Of a stretch of DNA of 31,853 nt, positions 7,486-16,642 are shown one piece after another. Numbering within the stretch: the stretch's first letter is position 1; every line of letters starts with the position of its first letter. Origin of the DNA: an uncultured Bacteroides sp. (GTDB lineage: Bacteria; Bacteroidota; Bacteroidia; Bacteroidales; Bacteroidaceae); NCBI RefSeq assembly GCF_949298305.1, contig NZ_CASFWU010000063.1, positions 1-31,853 on the forward strand, written 5' to 3'. Both the position numbers and the translations under genes were made by a program. The notes beneath the pieces are model-generated. The model worked only from the letters and a program-made list of their open reading frames with translations. It did no database searches and had not been told where the DNA came from.

Positions 7486-10314
7486 TTATGATTTCCCCAA
7501 AAGCTCTTCACGCAGGAACTTCGGCGTATAGCCTTTGTCGCTCTGCGCCACCTCTTCGGGTGTGCCGCACGAGAGGAGCATTCCCCCGCCCTTGCCGCCT
7601 TCGGGTCCCATGTCGATGATGTAGTCCGCCATCTTGATGACGTCCAGGTTGTGCTCGATGACAATTACCGTGTTGCCCTTGTCCACCAGGCGGTTCAGCA
7701 CGCTCATCAGCACGCGGATGTCCTCGAAGTGGAGGCCCGTGGTGGGTTCGTCCAGGATGTAGAGCGTCTTGCCCGTGTCGCGCTTGGAGAGTTCGGTGGC
7801 CAGCTTCACGCGCTGGCTCTCGCCGCCCGAAAGCGTGGTGCTGGACTGTCCCAGTTTGATGTAACCCAAGCCCACTTCCTGTATAACCTTGATTTTATTC
7901 AATATCTGCGGTACGTTTTCGAAAAACTCCACGGCGCGGTTGATGGTCATGTCCAGCACATCGGCAATGGACTTGCCCTTGAAGCGCACCTCCAACGTCT
8001 CGCGGTTGTAGCGTTTGCCGTGGCACACCTCGCAGGGCACATAGACATCGGGCAGGAAATTCATCTCAATGGTCTTGTAGCCGTTGCCCTGGCAGGCCTC
8101 GCATCGGCCGCCGCTGACGTTGAACGAGAAGCGGCCGGGCTTGTATCCGCGCATCTTGGCCTCGGGCAAACCCACGAAGAGGTTGCGGATGTCGCTGAAC
8201 ACGCCCGTATAGGTAGCCGGGTTGGAGCGCGGCGTACGTCCCAGGGGCGACTGGTCGACGTTCACCACCTTATCTATATACTCCAAGCCCTCGATGCGGT
8301 CGTAGGGCAAGGGGTCTTGCAGGGAGCGGTAGAAGCGTTGGGAAAGGATGGGTTGCAGGGTTTCGTTGATGAGGGTGGACTTGCCGCTGCCCGACACGCC
8401 CGTCACGCAGATGAGCTTGCCCAGGGGGAACTCCACGTCCACGTCCTTCAGGTTGTTGCCTCGTGCGCCGTAGAGGCGGAGGCTGTGCCCGTTGCCCTCG
8501 CGGCGCTGCTTGGGCACCTCGATGGCGCGTTCGCCGTTCAGGTATTGCGAGGTCAGGGTGTGCGTCTGCAACATCTGCCGGGGTGTACCCGAGAACACGA
8601 CTTCGCCTCCCAGCCGGCCGGCCTTGGGTCCCATGTCTATCACGTAGTCGGCTGCCAGCATCATGTCCTTGTCGTGCTCCACCACGATGACAGAGTTTCC
8701 GATGTCCCTCAGTTCCTTCAGCGAGTGAATCAGACGTTGGTTGTCCCGCTGGTGCAGGCCGATGCTGGGCTCGTCCAGGATGTAGAGCACGTTCACCAGT
8801 TGCGAGCCTATCTGCGTGGCCAGGCGGATGCGCTGGCTTTCGCCGCCCGAGAGGCTCACCGCACTGCGGTCGAGCGACAGTAGTCGAGCCCCACGTCCAA
8901 CAGGAACTTCAGGCGGGTGCGTATTTCCTTCAGGATTTCTGCGGCAATCTGTTGTTGCTTGCTGTTCAGGTGGGAAGTAACGTTCTCCATCCACTCATAC
9001 AGTTCGCTGATATCCATGCAGGAAAGCTCGTAGATGTTTTTATCATAAATACGATAGGAAAGCGCCTCCCTGTTCAGCTTGGCGCCGTGACACTCAGGAC
9101 AGACAGCAGTCTTGGCAAACTGCTCAGCCCACTTCTGCGCAGTGGCAGAGGCATCCCGATCCTGCAGCATCTGTATGTACTTCACCACGCCCTCGAAGGT
9201 GGCGAAGTAATCCGATGAGGTACCTATGAGGCTGCTCTTTATCTTGATGGGCTCGTCCATACAGTATCTCGTCTATCACGTCCTCGGGCAAGTCCTTCAC
9301 GGGAGTCTTCAGGTTCATCTCATACTTCTCCAGCAATGCTTCAATCTGCCAGAAAATCATGCTGTTCTTATACTTTCCCAAAGGCACCACCGCCCCTTCG
9401 TAGAGGGAAAGCTCGCGGTTGGGGATGACCTTGTCTATGTCTATCTGGTTGACCACTCCCAGCCCCTTGCACTTGGGGCAGGCTCCTTGCGGAGAATTGA
9501 ACGAGAAGTTGTGCGGGGCAGGTTCGCGGTAGGAAAGCCCCGTCACGGGACACATCAGCAGCTTGCTGTAGTGGCGCACCTCGCCGCTCTGCTGGTCGAG
9601 TATCATCAGCAGGCCGTCGCCCTGCCTCATGGCGGTGGCCACACTGCCCTTCAGGCGCACATCGTCCTTGTCCGTCACCACCAGCTTGTCTATCACCACC
9701 TCCACATCGTGGTTCTTATAGCGGTCCAGCTTCATTCCCGGTACGGCCTCCTTCACCTCGCCATCCACCCGCACGTAGAGGTATCCTTTCTTCCTCACCT
9801 GCTCGAACAGTTCCTTGTAGTGTCCCTTACGGCTGCGCACCAGCGGAGCCAGGATGTAAATCCGCTTGCCGGCATAGTTGTCCAATATCAAGTCGAGAAT
9901 CTGTTCCTCGGTATATTTCACCATTTTCTCGCCCGACAGGTAAGAGTAGGCCTCGCCGGCACGTGCAAAGAGCAGACGCAGGTAGTCGTACACCTCGGTA
10001 GTAGTGCCCACCGTGGAGCGCGGATTTTTGTTTGTAGTCTTCTGCTCGATGGAAATGACCGGGCTCAGTCCTGTTATCTTGTCCACATCCGGCCGCTCCA
10101 AGTTGCCCAGGAAGTTTCGGGCGTAAGCCGAGAAAGTCTCTATATAGCGTCGTTGCCCCTCGGCAAAGATGGTGTCAAACGCCAGTGACGACTTTCCGCT
10201 TCCACTCAGTCCGGTTATCACGGTCAGGCTGTTGCGTGGTATCTCTGCATCAATATTCTTCAGGTTGTGTACGCGTGCTCCGTACACGTTGATGTATTCT
10301 GTTTCTTCTTGCAT
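7486..10314 (-). pseudogene. uvrA: Excinuclease ABC subunit A, disrupted by two frameshifts
   Basis: UvrA is the DNA-damage-recognition ATPase of nucleotide excision repair. Three reading frames together give a near full-length protein. Segment one (10314 to about 9250) has Walker A GLSGSGKSSLAF. Segment two (about 9250 to 8880) has CPECHGAKLN. Segment three (about 8880 to 7486) has two LSGGESQR signatures, the second Walker A GVSGSGKST and the CEAC/CEVC zinc finger. Near 9256 the frame breaks at LYG-DE: about 5 nt are missing, where collapse of a TATGG repeat would fit. Near 8880, DYLSL reads TACTG instead of TACCTG, a single lost C. The first zinc motif retains one CxxC pair (CPKC); the other is CPVT. 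The start at 10314 (MQEETEY) is preferred over 10347, because a promoter-like box overlaps the latter. Real mutation and sequence error cannot be separated here. Confidence 0.88.
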
Positions 10315-10344
10315 ACTTACCGATGTCCTATCAAATTCATCTTT

Positions 10345-10368
10345 CAAAAATACGTTCTTGCAAAAATA
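10345..10368 (-). promoter_or_regulatory. Two candidate -7 boxes upstream of uvrA
   Basis: On the minus strand TATTTTTG occurs at 10361-10368 and again at 10345-10352. Both match TAnnTTTG. Neither has a clear -33 TTG. The second overlaps the alternative start codon at 10347, which argues for the start at 10314. Confidence 0.35.
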
Positions 10369-10448
10369 ACGGTTTCCCCCCGAATATCAGTCATAATGAA
10401 CTAAATTTCGGTTTTGAAAAGCGCAATATTATTTCTTAACTCATTCCT

Positions 10449-10480
10449 TTGGTTAAAATGGCATAATATTCTTAACTTTG
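10449..10480 (+). promoter_or_regulatory. Promoter of the LysM gene
   Basis: TTG at 10449-10451 and TAACTTTG at 10473-10480 are separated by 21 bp, a good fit to the Bacteroides sigma-70-type promoter (TTG, 19-21 bp, TAnnTTTG). The leader to the start codon at 10566 is about 80 nt. Confidence 0.7.
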
Positions 10481-10565
10481 CGACTCATTTGGGAAAACAG
10501 TCGAGTTTCCGGATTGAGTGACAGGAAACTGGACCGATGTACAATGATTAAAGGAACATTATTGA

Positions 10566-12344
10566 ATGAAAACAATCAGACGGCTCATCTGCACCTTCCT
10601 GCTTGCCGGCGCATACGCCTGGGGCATCCATGCACAAGAAAATCAGACTTACATATTACATACTGTTGAAAAAGGCCAAAGCCTCTACTCCATTGCAAGC
10701 ATGTATGGAGTCAGCCAGTCGGAAATCATCAAACTGAACCCCGGCAGCGACGACAAAATTTACATAGGACGTACCCTCCGCATTCCCCGCAATGCCCAAA
10801 ATCAGGCAGAGACTTTCCACACCATCGAAGCCGGAGAGACTCTCTATCGCCTGACCGTAAAATACAATGTGTCTGCCAAGGCCATCTGCGACGCCAATCC
10901 CGGCCTGAGTGCCGACAACTTCCGCACGGGACAAGTCATCCGTATTCCTGCCCCGGATAAGATTACGAGTGAAACAGAAACGGAACAACAAACTTCTGAT
11001 AAAGCGATTGCCGCACCGGTACAGTCCCGCTGCCGTGACATGCACAAGGTAAAGAGGAAAGAAACAGTATACAGCATCAGTCGCCAATATGGCATCAGTG
11101 AAGCCGAACTTATAGCTGCTAATCCAGAACTTAAAGGTGAAAATAAAATCAAAAGAGGGACTTTGCTTTGCATCCCTTATCCAACAGATACTTCGGCTGA
11201 AGCCAATGCTGCCCCCAAGATTCCTACTGATAAAGAATTGTTCAGCGAAAGTCAAAAAGCGACTGAACGTTTTCATACCATCAAAGCGGCTGTCATTCTT
11301 CCATTTCTGACAGATGGATCCACCAAAAGTGAAACCTCACGTATGATAGAATATTACGAAGGCTTCCTCTTGGCCGTAGACAGTCTGAAACGTATCGGAA
11401 CTTCCATAGACCTTTACACCTACCACTCGGGATCAGACATTCCATCCATTAACGCCATACTTAACAAAAGCGAAATGAAAGACATGGATATTATCTTCGG
11501 TCCTCTTCACCAACAACAAATAGAGCCGTTGGCAAATTTTGCTAAAAAATACGACATTAGATTGGTCATACCTTTCACCTCTAAAGACAATACAGTATAT
11601 AGCAATCCGTCAGTTTACCAAATAAATACGCCACAGTCCTACCTGTATTCCGAAGTTTATGATCATTTCCTGCGTCAATTTCCCAATGCCAATATCATTT
11701 TCATTGAGAATACTAATGGAAGCAAGGAAAAAGCAGAGTTCATTAAAGGATTGAAAGACGAACTGCGCAGCCGCTCCATTCCTATGACCACTTTACCTGA
11801 AAAAGCAGTTATGGAATCCATGAAGACCGCACTCCGTCCTAACAAAGAGAATATTTTTATTCCCACTTCGGGCAGCAACATAGCTTTGCTTAAATTCCTT
11901 CCGCAGCTGGTTCTACTAGTACGTAACACCCCAGAAAGTAACATACACTTGTTTGGCTATCCCGAATGGCAGACATATACCAAAGACCATTTGGAAAGCT
12001 TTTTTGAACTGGATACCTATTTTTATACTTCTTTCTATACCAACAACTTATTTCCTGCCGCCAAAAAGTTTACTGACAGTTACAGCCGATGGTATGGCAA
12101 AGAAATGGAAGAACGTTATCCCAAATACGGTATGTTGGGCTTCGACACCGGCTATTACTTTCTCAAAGGATTGTCGGACTATGGCAGTGACTTCGAGAAA
12201 AAGCAGCAACTCATGAATCTGACTCCCATCCAGACTGGATTCAAATTCCAACGTGTCAACAACTGGGGAGGATTCATCAACAAAAAAGTATTCTTTGTAC
12301 GTTTCAATCGTAACTATGAACTTCTTAAGCTCGACTTCGACTGA
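10566..12344 (+). CDS. Triple-LysM protein with periplasmic-binding-protein-like domain
   Basis: The 592-residue protein has a signal peptide (residues 1-24, cleavage near HAQ). Three LysM repeats follow at about 29-76, 82-129 and 159-206, each with the pattern H-T/K-V-x-x-x-E/Q-T/S-L/V-Y-x-I/L. They would bind peptidoglycan. Residues 239-592 resemble type I periplasmic binding proteins (AAVILPFLTDG at the first strand, DIIFGPLHQQQIEPLA, LVIPFTSKDN). The fusion suggests a periplasmic protein that is anchored to the wall and senses or scaffolds something; LpoA-type synthase activators share this fold, but an equivalent role here is speculation. The PorT-like gene follows 47 bp later. The second half of the gene looks more AT-rich than its neighbours. 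Confidence 0.87.
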   Translation: MKTIRRLICTFLLAGAYAWGIHAQENQTYILHTVEKGQSLYSIASMYGVSQSEIIKLNPGSDDKIYIGRTLRIPRNAQNQAETFHTIEAGETLYRLTVKYNVSAKAICDANPGLSADNFRTGQVIRIPAPDKITSETETEQQTSDKAIAAPVQSRCRDMHKVKRKETVYSISRQYGISEAELIAANPELKGENKIKRGTLLCIPYPTDTSAEANAAPKIPTDKELFSESQKATERFHTIKAAVILPFLTDGSTKSETSRMIEYYEGFLLAVDSLKRIGTSIDLYTYHSGSDIPSINAILNKSEMKDMDIIFGPLHQQQIEPLANFAKKYDIRLVIPFTSKDNTVYSNPSVYQINTPQSYLYSEVYDHFLRQFPNANIIFIENTNGSKEKAEFIKGLKDELRSRSIPMTTLPEKAVMESMKTALRPNKENIFIPTSGSNIALLKFLPQLVLLVRNTPESNIHLFGYPEWQTYTKDHLESFFELDTYFYTSFYTNNLFPAAKKFTDSYSRWYGKEMEERYPKYGMLGFDTGYYFLKGLSDYGSDFEKKQQLMNLTPIQTGFKFQRVNNWGGFINKKVFFVRFNRNYELLKLDFD

Positions 12345-12391
12345 TACGACAACAAACATCTGCTTTCCTTTTATATTATTAAACAAAAACA

Positions 12392-13075
12392 ATGAAGCTG
12401 AGAATCATCATATACACACTCCTACTGGCAGCCTGTAACATGCCCATCTACGGTCAGATAGGCGAGCAACGACATAACCTATCTGTCGGAATCAACGGGG
12501 GTATTAACCTGAACAGCGTCACCTTCTCTCCAACTGTCCGCCAAAAGAATCTCATGGGTACCAATGGAGGATTGACCGTCAGATACATATCCGAGAAGTA
12601 TTTCAGTATGATTTGTGGGGCACAGATTGAGATCAACTACTCGCAACATGGGTGGGACGAATTTTATGAAGATTACCCTGATTTACATTATACCCGCAAA
12701 ATGAATTACGTAGAAGTCCCTTTACTTGCCCATCTGGCCTTCGGCAAAGACCGTGGTGCCCAATTCTTCATACACGCCGGCCCACAAATCGGCTTTTTTC
12801 TAAACGACAGCCATACGCAGAGCGGAAATTGGGATGACTATTCAGGCTTCACCGTCGAACAGCACGAAAAGCCTGTGGAAAATAAGTTTGACTATGGTAT
12901 CGCAGGCGGTGCAGGTGTGGAAATACGCACCAAAATCGGACACTTCCAACTGGAAGGACGCTATTATTACGCCCTGTCCGACTTTTACAAAAGTACTAAG
13001 AAAGATTACTTCGCCCGTTCTGCTCACGGGGTCATTACCGCCAAAATTACTTATTTGTTCGATTTAACCAAATAG
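12392..13075 (+). CDS. PorT family outer-membrane beta-barrel protein
   Basis: The 227-residue protein has a signal peptide (about 1-21, ending near IYGQ). It is then dominated by alternating hydrophobic strands with glycines (LSVGINGGINLNSV, FFIHAGPQIGFFL, YGIAGGAGVEI). A terminal aromatic-containing strand, KITYLFDL, is typical of 8-stranded barrels in the PorT/OMP_b-brl_2 group. The conserved YVEVPLLAHL segment is characteristic of that family. It probably sits in the outer membrane. The gene follows the LysM gene by 47 bp and is likely cotranscribed, so the two may work together at the wall-outer membrane interface (inference). Confidence 0.87.
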   Translation: MKLRIIIYTLLLAACNMPIYGQIGEQRHNLSVGINGGINLNSVTFSPTVRQKNLMGTNGGLTVRYISEKYFSMICGAQIEINYSQHGWDEFYEDYPDLHYTRKMNYVEVPLLAHLAFGKDRGAQFFIHAGPQIGFFLNDSHTQSGNWDDYSGFTVEQHEKPVENKFDYGIAGGAGVEIRTKIGHFQLEGRYYYALSDFYKSTKKDYFARSAHGVITAKITYLFDLTK

Positions 13076-13100
13076 CCAAACAGCGACGGAATTACACTAC

Positions 13101-14930
13101 TCAGTTGATAATAATCTGTCCGCTCGGGTATCTGTACTTGGTGTGCTTCTTCTGACGGACGATGCCCAGCATCAGCGTAATCAGCCCTACACGCCCCACA
13201 AACATCAAGGCTACCACCAACAGTTTGGCCGGAGTGCCCAACAGGGGAGTCACATTCAGGCTTGAGCCCACCGTCCCCAAGGCAGACACACACTCAAACG
13301 TAAGAGCCATGAGTGAAAACTCCGGCTCCAGCATACTCAACACAAAGACTGCGACAAACAAGACGCCGACCGATAATACGACCGTAGCATTGGAACGGCG
13401 GATGGAATCGTAGGACAGTTCGCGACCGAATACCTCCACACGTTCCGTACCCCGAAGTACAGCAACCAGATTCAGCACCACCACCGCAAAAGCATTGACT
13501 TTGATGCCGCCAGCCGTAGACTGGGCACTGCCACCCACCCACATCAGGAAAGTATAAACCAAAATAGTCTGCACGCCCAATGTCGTCAGGTCCACACTGG
13601 TGAATCCGGCCGTACGCGGACAGACGGCGTTGAAGAAGGCCTGCGTCCACTTGTCAGCCACAGACATTCCCGCAAAGGCTCCGTTCCACTCGAAAACCGC
13701 CACCAGCAACGTGCCGCCCACCAGCAACAGGGCGGTAAGAATCAATACAATGCGGGTATTCAGGTTATACTGATGGATGAAGTGCCGCCCGTCCCAATGG
13801 CGTGTGCGTACAAATTTCCACAACCTGCGCAATTGGAAGAACAGAATATCCTTCAAATTCACCAGAATGGGGAAACCGATGCCACCCAGAATAATCAATA
13901 AGGAAACATAGACGTACAACATGTTGTGTCCGGTCATCAGCATGGGATTACCCAAATTGCCGGGCAGGGTAGAAAAGCCCGCGTTGCAGAAAGCAGAGAT
14001 GGAGTGAAAAGCCGAGAACGCCAGTTCCTCGTCCAGACTCATTCCCAGTGTACCGTGAATGTTGCTCCAGATGGCCAGCATCCCGATACCCTCAATGACC
14101 AGTGTAAAGCCCAAGATGTAGACCAGCGTGGAGAGCAGCGAATTCAATGAATTGGAGCTGACCATGTCACGCACCACCAACTGGTTGTAGAGCGACGTAT
14201 TGCCCATGAAGAACATGGCAAAGAAACTGGTCAGCGTCATGACTCCCAGCCCTCCAATCTGGATGAGCATTACAATCACGACAAAGCCTGCCGGCGTAAA
14301 CGTGGAAGCCACATCAACCGAAGTCAGCCCGGTGACACACACGGCACTGGTGGAAATGAACAGCGAATCCACCCACGAAATTCCCGCCACCGTACAGCGG
14401 GGAAGCATCAGCAGGCCGGCACCTATCAGAATTATCACCAGAAAACTGACCGCCAGAATCAGTGAAGGGTTGGTACGCCTTCCCAGCAAACGCACCAATC
14501 CGTTGGACAGGCAGAGCAGTGAAAACGACAGGAGCAACAACAGGTGATAGGCCTTGCCGTTGAGGAAATCCCAAAAATGAAGAATAGCTCCCTCCTCTTC
14601 AGGCCGATGGAATATCACGGGAACCAGCGTCAGATAGAGCAGTGCCGTAAGCACCCAAGCCAATTTGCTGAATGTACGCCTTGTATCTTTATATTCCAAA
14701 AGGATGCGGAGCGTCACATCGGCCAGAAACACGAGCCAGACCCCGTGGTAGAGACTTTTCAACTGCCCCTCTTCTTCGGCAGTAATGGTGAAACCATGCT
14801 CGTAGACCACTCCTGCAATCAGCAACAGCGAAGCCAGATAAGTGACAACCGACATGCCGCCAAGCACCATCCGCACATAAGGATGAATCCACTTGTTCTT
14901 ATACAACAGAAACTTATGATAAATCTTCAT
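13101..14930 (-). CDS. trkH: TrkH/KtrB-type potassium uptake protein
   Basis: With the start at 14930 the protein has 609 residues and begins MKIYHKFLL. Four P-loop segments typical of the SKT superfamily are visible: STSAVCVTGLTSVD, SAFCNAGFSTL, NAVCPRTAGFTSVD and SALGTVGSSLN, each with the filter glycine. The first four hydrophobic helices form an N-terminal extension of about 150 residues, common in Bacteroidetes versions. It conducts potassium across the inner membrane. A partner TrkA/KtrA subunit is not in the window. The 14930 start is preferred over 14981 because a good promoter (14963-14993) overlaps the longer reading frame. It is convergent with the PorT gene, 25 bp apart. Confidence 0.92.
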   Translation of the reverse strand: MKIYHKFLLYKNKWIHPYVRMVLGGMSVVTYLASLLLIAGVVYEHGFTITAEEEGQLKSLYHGVWLVFLADVTLRILLEYKDTRRTFSKLAWVLTALLYLTLVPVIFHRPEEEGAILHFWDFLNGKAYHLLLLLSFSLLCLSNGLVRLLGRRTNPSLILAVSFLVIILIGAGLLMLPRCTVAGISWVDSLFISTSAVCVTGLTSVDVASTFTPAGFVVIVMLIQIGGLGVMTLTSFFAMFFMGNTSLYNQLVVRDMVSSNSLNSLLSTLVYILGFTLVIEGIGMLAIWSNIHGTLGMSLDEELAFSAFHSISAFCNAGFSTLPGNLGNPMLMTGHNMLYVYVSLLIILGGIGFPILVNLKDILFFQLRRLWKFVRTRHWDGRHFIHQYNLNTRIVLILTALLLVGGTLLVAVFEWNGAFAGMSVADKWTQAFFNAVCPRTAGFTSVDLTTLGVQTILVYTFLMWVGGSAQSTAGGIKVNAFAVVVLNLVAVLRGTERVEVFGRELSYDSIRRSNATVVLSVGVLFVAVFVLSMLEPEFSLMALTFECVSALGTVGSSLNVTPLLGTPAKLLVVALMFVGRVGLITLMLGIVRQKKHTKYRYPSGQIIIN

Positions 14931-14962
14931 ATTCTCTCTTTTCGGACGTTTCCAAACAATGG

Positions 14963-14993
14963 CAAACATAAACAAAATCACTCATATTTTCAA
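14963..14993 (-). promoter_or_regulatory. Promoter of trkH
   Basis: On the minus strand TTG (14991-14993) and TATGTTTG (14963-14970) are separated by 20 bp, a full match to the Bacteroides promoter. Transcription would start close to 14957, which rules out the ATG at 14981 and supports 14930. Confidence 0.75.
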
Positions 14994-15032
14994 AAAACAA
15001 CGAAAAAAAGATATGGATTTAAAAATAATGAG

Positions 15033-15040
15033 TACATTTG
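15033..15040 (+). promoter_or_regulatory. Promoter -7 box of the TrpB-like gene
   Basis: TACATTTG matches TAnnTTTG, 49 bp before the start codon. No clear -33 TTG at the usual distance. It is divergent from the trkH promoter. Confidence 0.5.
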
Positions 15041-15089
15041 GCCATTGAAATTTCACATTTTAAATAAACTAAACATTCTATAAGCCACT

Positions 15090-16457
15090 ATGAGCAACAA
15101 GACAAAAAGATTCATCTTGCCGGAAGAAGAGATACCCTACTATTGGTACAATATACAGGCGGACATGGTTAACAAACCCATGCCACCTCTGAACCCGGCA
15201 ACGAGACAGCCACTTAAGGCGGAAGACATGTTCCCCATCTTTGCCGAAGAGCTGTGCCGACAAGAACTCAACCAGACCGACGCATGGATAGAAATCCCCG
15301 AAGAAGTACGGGAAATGTACAAATATTACCGCAGTACCCCGCTGGTACGTGCATACGGACTGGAGAAGGCACTCGACACCCCTGCCCATATCTACTTCAA
15401 GAACGAGAGCGTCAGCCCCATGGGATCACACAAGCTGAACTCGGCCATCCCGCAGGCATACTACTGCAAGCAGGAAGGCGTGACCAACGTCACCACCGAA
15501 ACAGGCGCCGGACAGTGGGGAGCCTCGCTGGCCTATGCCGCACGCCTCTTCGGACTGGAGGCAGCCGTCTATCAGGTGAAAATCAGCTACGAGCAGAAAC
15601 CCTACCGCCGCAGCATCATGCAGACATTCGGCGCACAGGTCACTCCCTCCCCCTCCATGTCCACCCGTGCCGGAAAGGACATTCTGACCGCACATCCCAA
15701 CCATCAGGGTTCGTTGGGCACAGCCATCTCTGAAGCCATCGAGCTGGCACGTACCACCCCCAACTGCAAATACACGCTGGGCTCCGTGCTGAGCCACGTC
15801 ACCCTCCACCAGACCGTCATCGGACAGGAAGCCGAGAAGCAGATGGCCATGGCGGGCGAATATCCCGACATGGTGATAGCCTGCTTCGGAGGCGGCTCCA
15901 ACTTCGGTGGCATCGCATTCCCCTTCATGCGCCACAACATTCTGGAAGGCAAGAAGACCCGCTTCATTGCTGCCGAACCGGCATCCTGCCCCAAACTGAC
16001 ACGAGGCAAGTTCCAATACGATTTCGGCGACGAAGCCGGATACACCCCCCTGCTGCCCATGTTTACGCTGGGGCACAACTTTGCCCCTGCCAACATCCAC
16101 GCAGGCGGCCTCCGCTACCATGGCGCCGGTGTCATTGTCTCCCAGTTGCTGAAGGACGGACTGATGGAAGCCGTAGACATCCAGCAACTCGAATCGTTCG
16201 ATGCCGGATGCCTCTTCGCCAAGGTTGAAGGAATCATTCCCGCCCCCGAATCGTGCCACGCCATTGCCGCCACCATCCGCGAGGCCAACAAATGCAAGGA
16301 GACGGGCGAGGAGAAAGTCATCCTGTTCAACCTTTCCGGCCACGGCCTCATCGACATGGCTTCGTATGACAAATATCTATCCGGCGACTTGCAGAACTAC
16401 GAACTGAAAGACCAGGATATCCAGAAAAACCTGGACGAAATAGGCAACCTGGTGTGA
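15090..16457 (+). CDS. trpB2: TrpB2-type tryptophan synthase beta-like PLP enzyme
   Basis: The 455-residue protein is a fold-type II PLP enzyme. The PLP lysine is Lys115 in MGSHKLNSA, and the phosphate-binding loop is GGGSNFGG (about 267-274). The extended N terminus (FILPEEEIPYYWYNIQAD) and the overall length near 450 set it apart from the 390-residue TrpB1. These are hallmarks of TrpB2, which makes tryptophan from indole and serine but lacks the normal TrpA interface. No trpA or other trp genes are nearby, so it stands alone. It may salvage indole or act on another serine-type substrate. No attenuator or T-box is visible in the short leader. It is followed after 35 bp by a strong inverted repeat. 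Confidence 0.9.
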   Translation: MSNKTKRFILPEEEIPYYWYNIQADMVNKPMPPLNPATRQPLKAEDMFPIFAEELCRQELNQTDAWIEIPEEVREMYKYYRSTPLVRAYGLEKALDTPAHIYFKNESVSPMGSHKLNSAIPQAYYCKQEGVTNVTTETGAGQWGASLAYAARLFGLEAAVYQVKISYEQKPYRRSIMQTFGAQVTPSPSMSTRAGKDILTAHPNHQGSLGTAISEAIELARTTPNCKYTLGSVLSHVTLHQTVIGQEAEKQMAMAGEYPDMVIACFGGGSNFGGIAFPFMRHNILEGKKTRFIAAEPASCPKLTRGKFQYDFGDEAGYTPLLPMFTLGHNFAPANIHAGGLRYHGAGVIVSQLLKDGLMEAVDIQQLESFDAGCLFAKVEGIIPAPESCHAIAATIREANKCKETGEEKVILFNLSGHGLIDMASYDKYLSGDLQNYELKDQDIQKNLDEIGNLV

Positions 16458-16492
16458 CGACGAGGCATCAAGACTCCTCCAAGCCGCACTGA

Positions 16493-16586
16493 CAATGCAG
16501 ATGGTACAGACCGCCACAGACCTTTTTCCTGTGATATGCAAAGAAAAAAGGGAACAAGAGGGTGGCAATCTGTACCATCTGTGTTG
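16493..16586 (+). repeat. Long imperfect hairpin, possible structured RNA or MITE-like element
   Basis: Arms 16498-16510 and 16569-16581 are perfect complements (CAGATGGTACAGA). They extend outward to 16493 and 16586 through G-U-type pairs and inward through GCCAC (16513-16517) with GTGGC (16562-16566). The loop contains a further hairpin (CCTTTTTC with GAAAAAAGG). It lies between the stop of the TrpB-like gene and the start of the reactivation-domain gene. No obvious T-run follows the stem, so it is not a typical terminator. I do not recognise it as a known riboswitch. Confidence 0.75.
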
Positions 16587-16642
16587 TTATACACTTCTCG
16601 CCTCGTTTCAAATACTTCACATCCACCAATCAGACCAACCCC

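Noticed and set aside
7651..8883. 410-codon open frame on the plus strand over uvrA
   Set aside because: Shadow of the UvrA third segment, which has clear ATPase motifs on the other strand.
8875..9262. Programmed frameshifting in uvrA
   Set aside because: No slippery heptamer followed by a pseudoknot is apparent at either site, and UvrA is not known to be recoded; mutation or error is simpler.
16458..16642. Cobalamin riboswitch ahead of the reactivation-domain gene
   Set aside because: No B12-box-like sequence was found; the structure seen is a single long hairpin with one nested stem.
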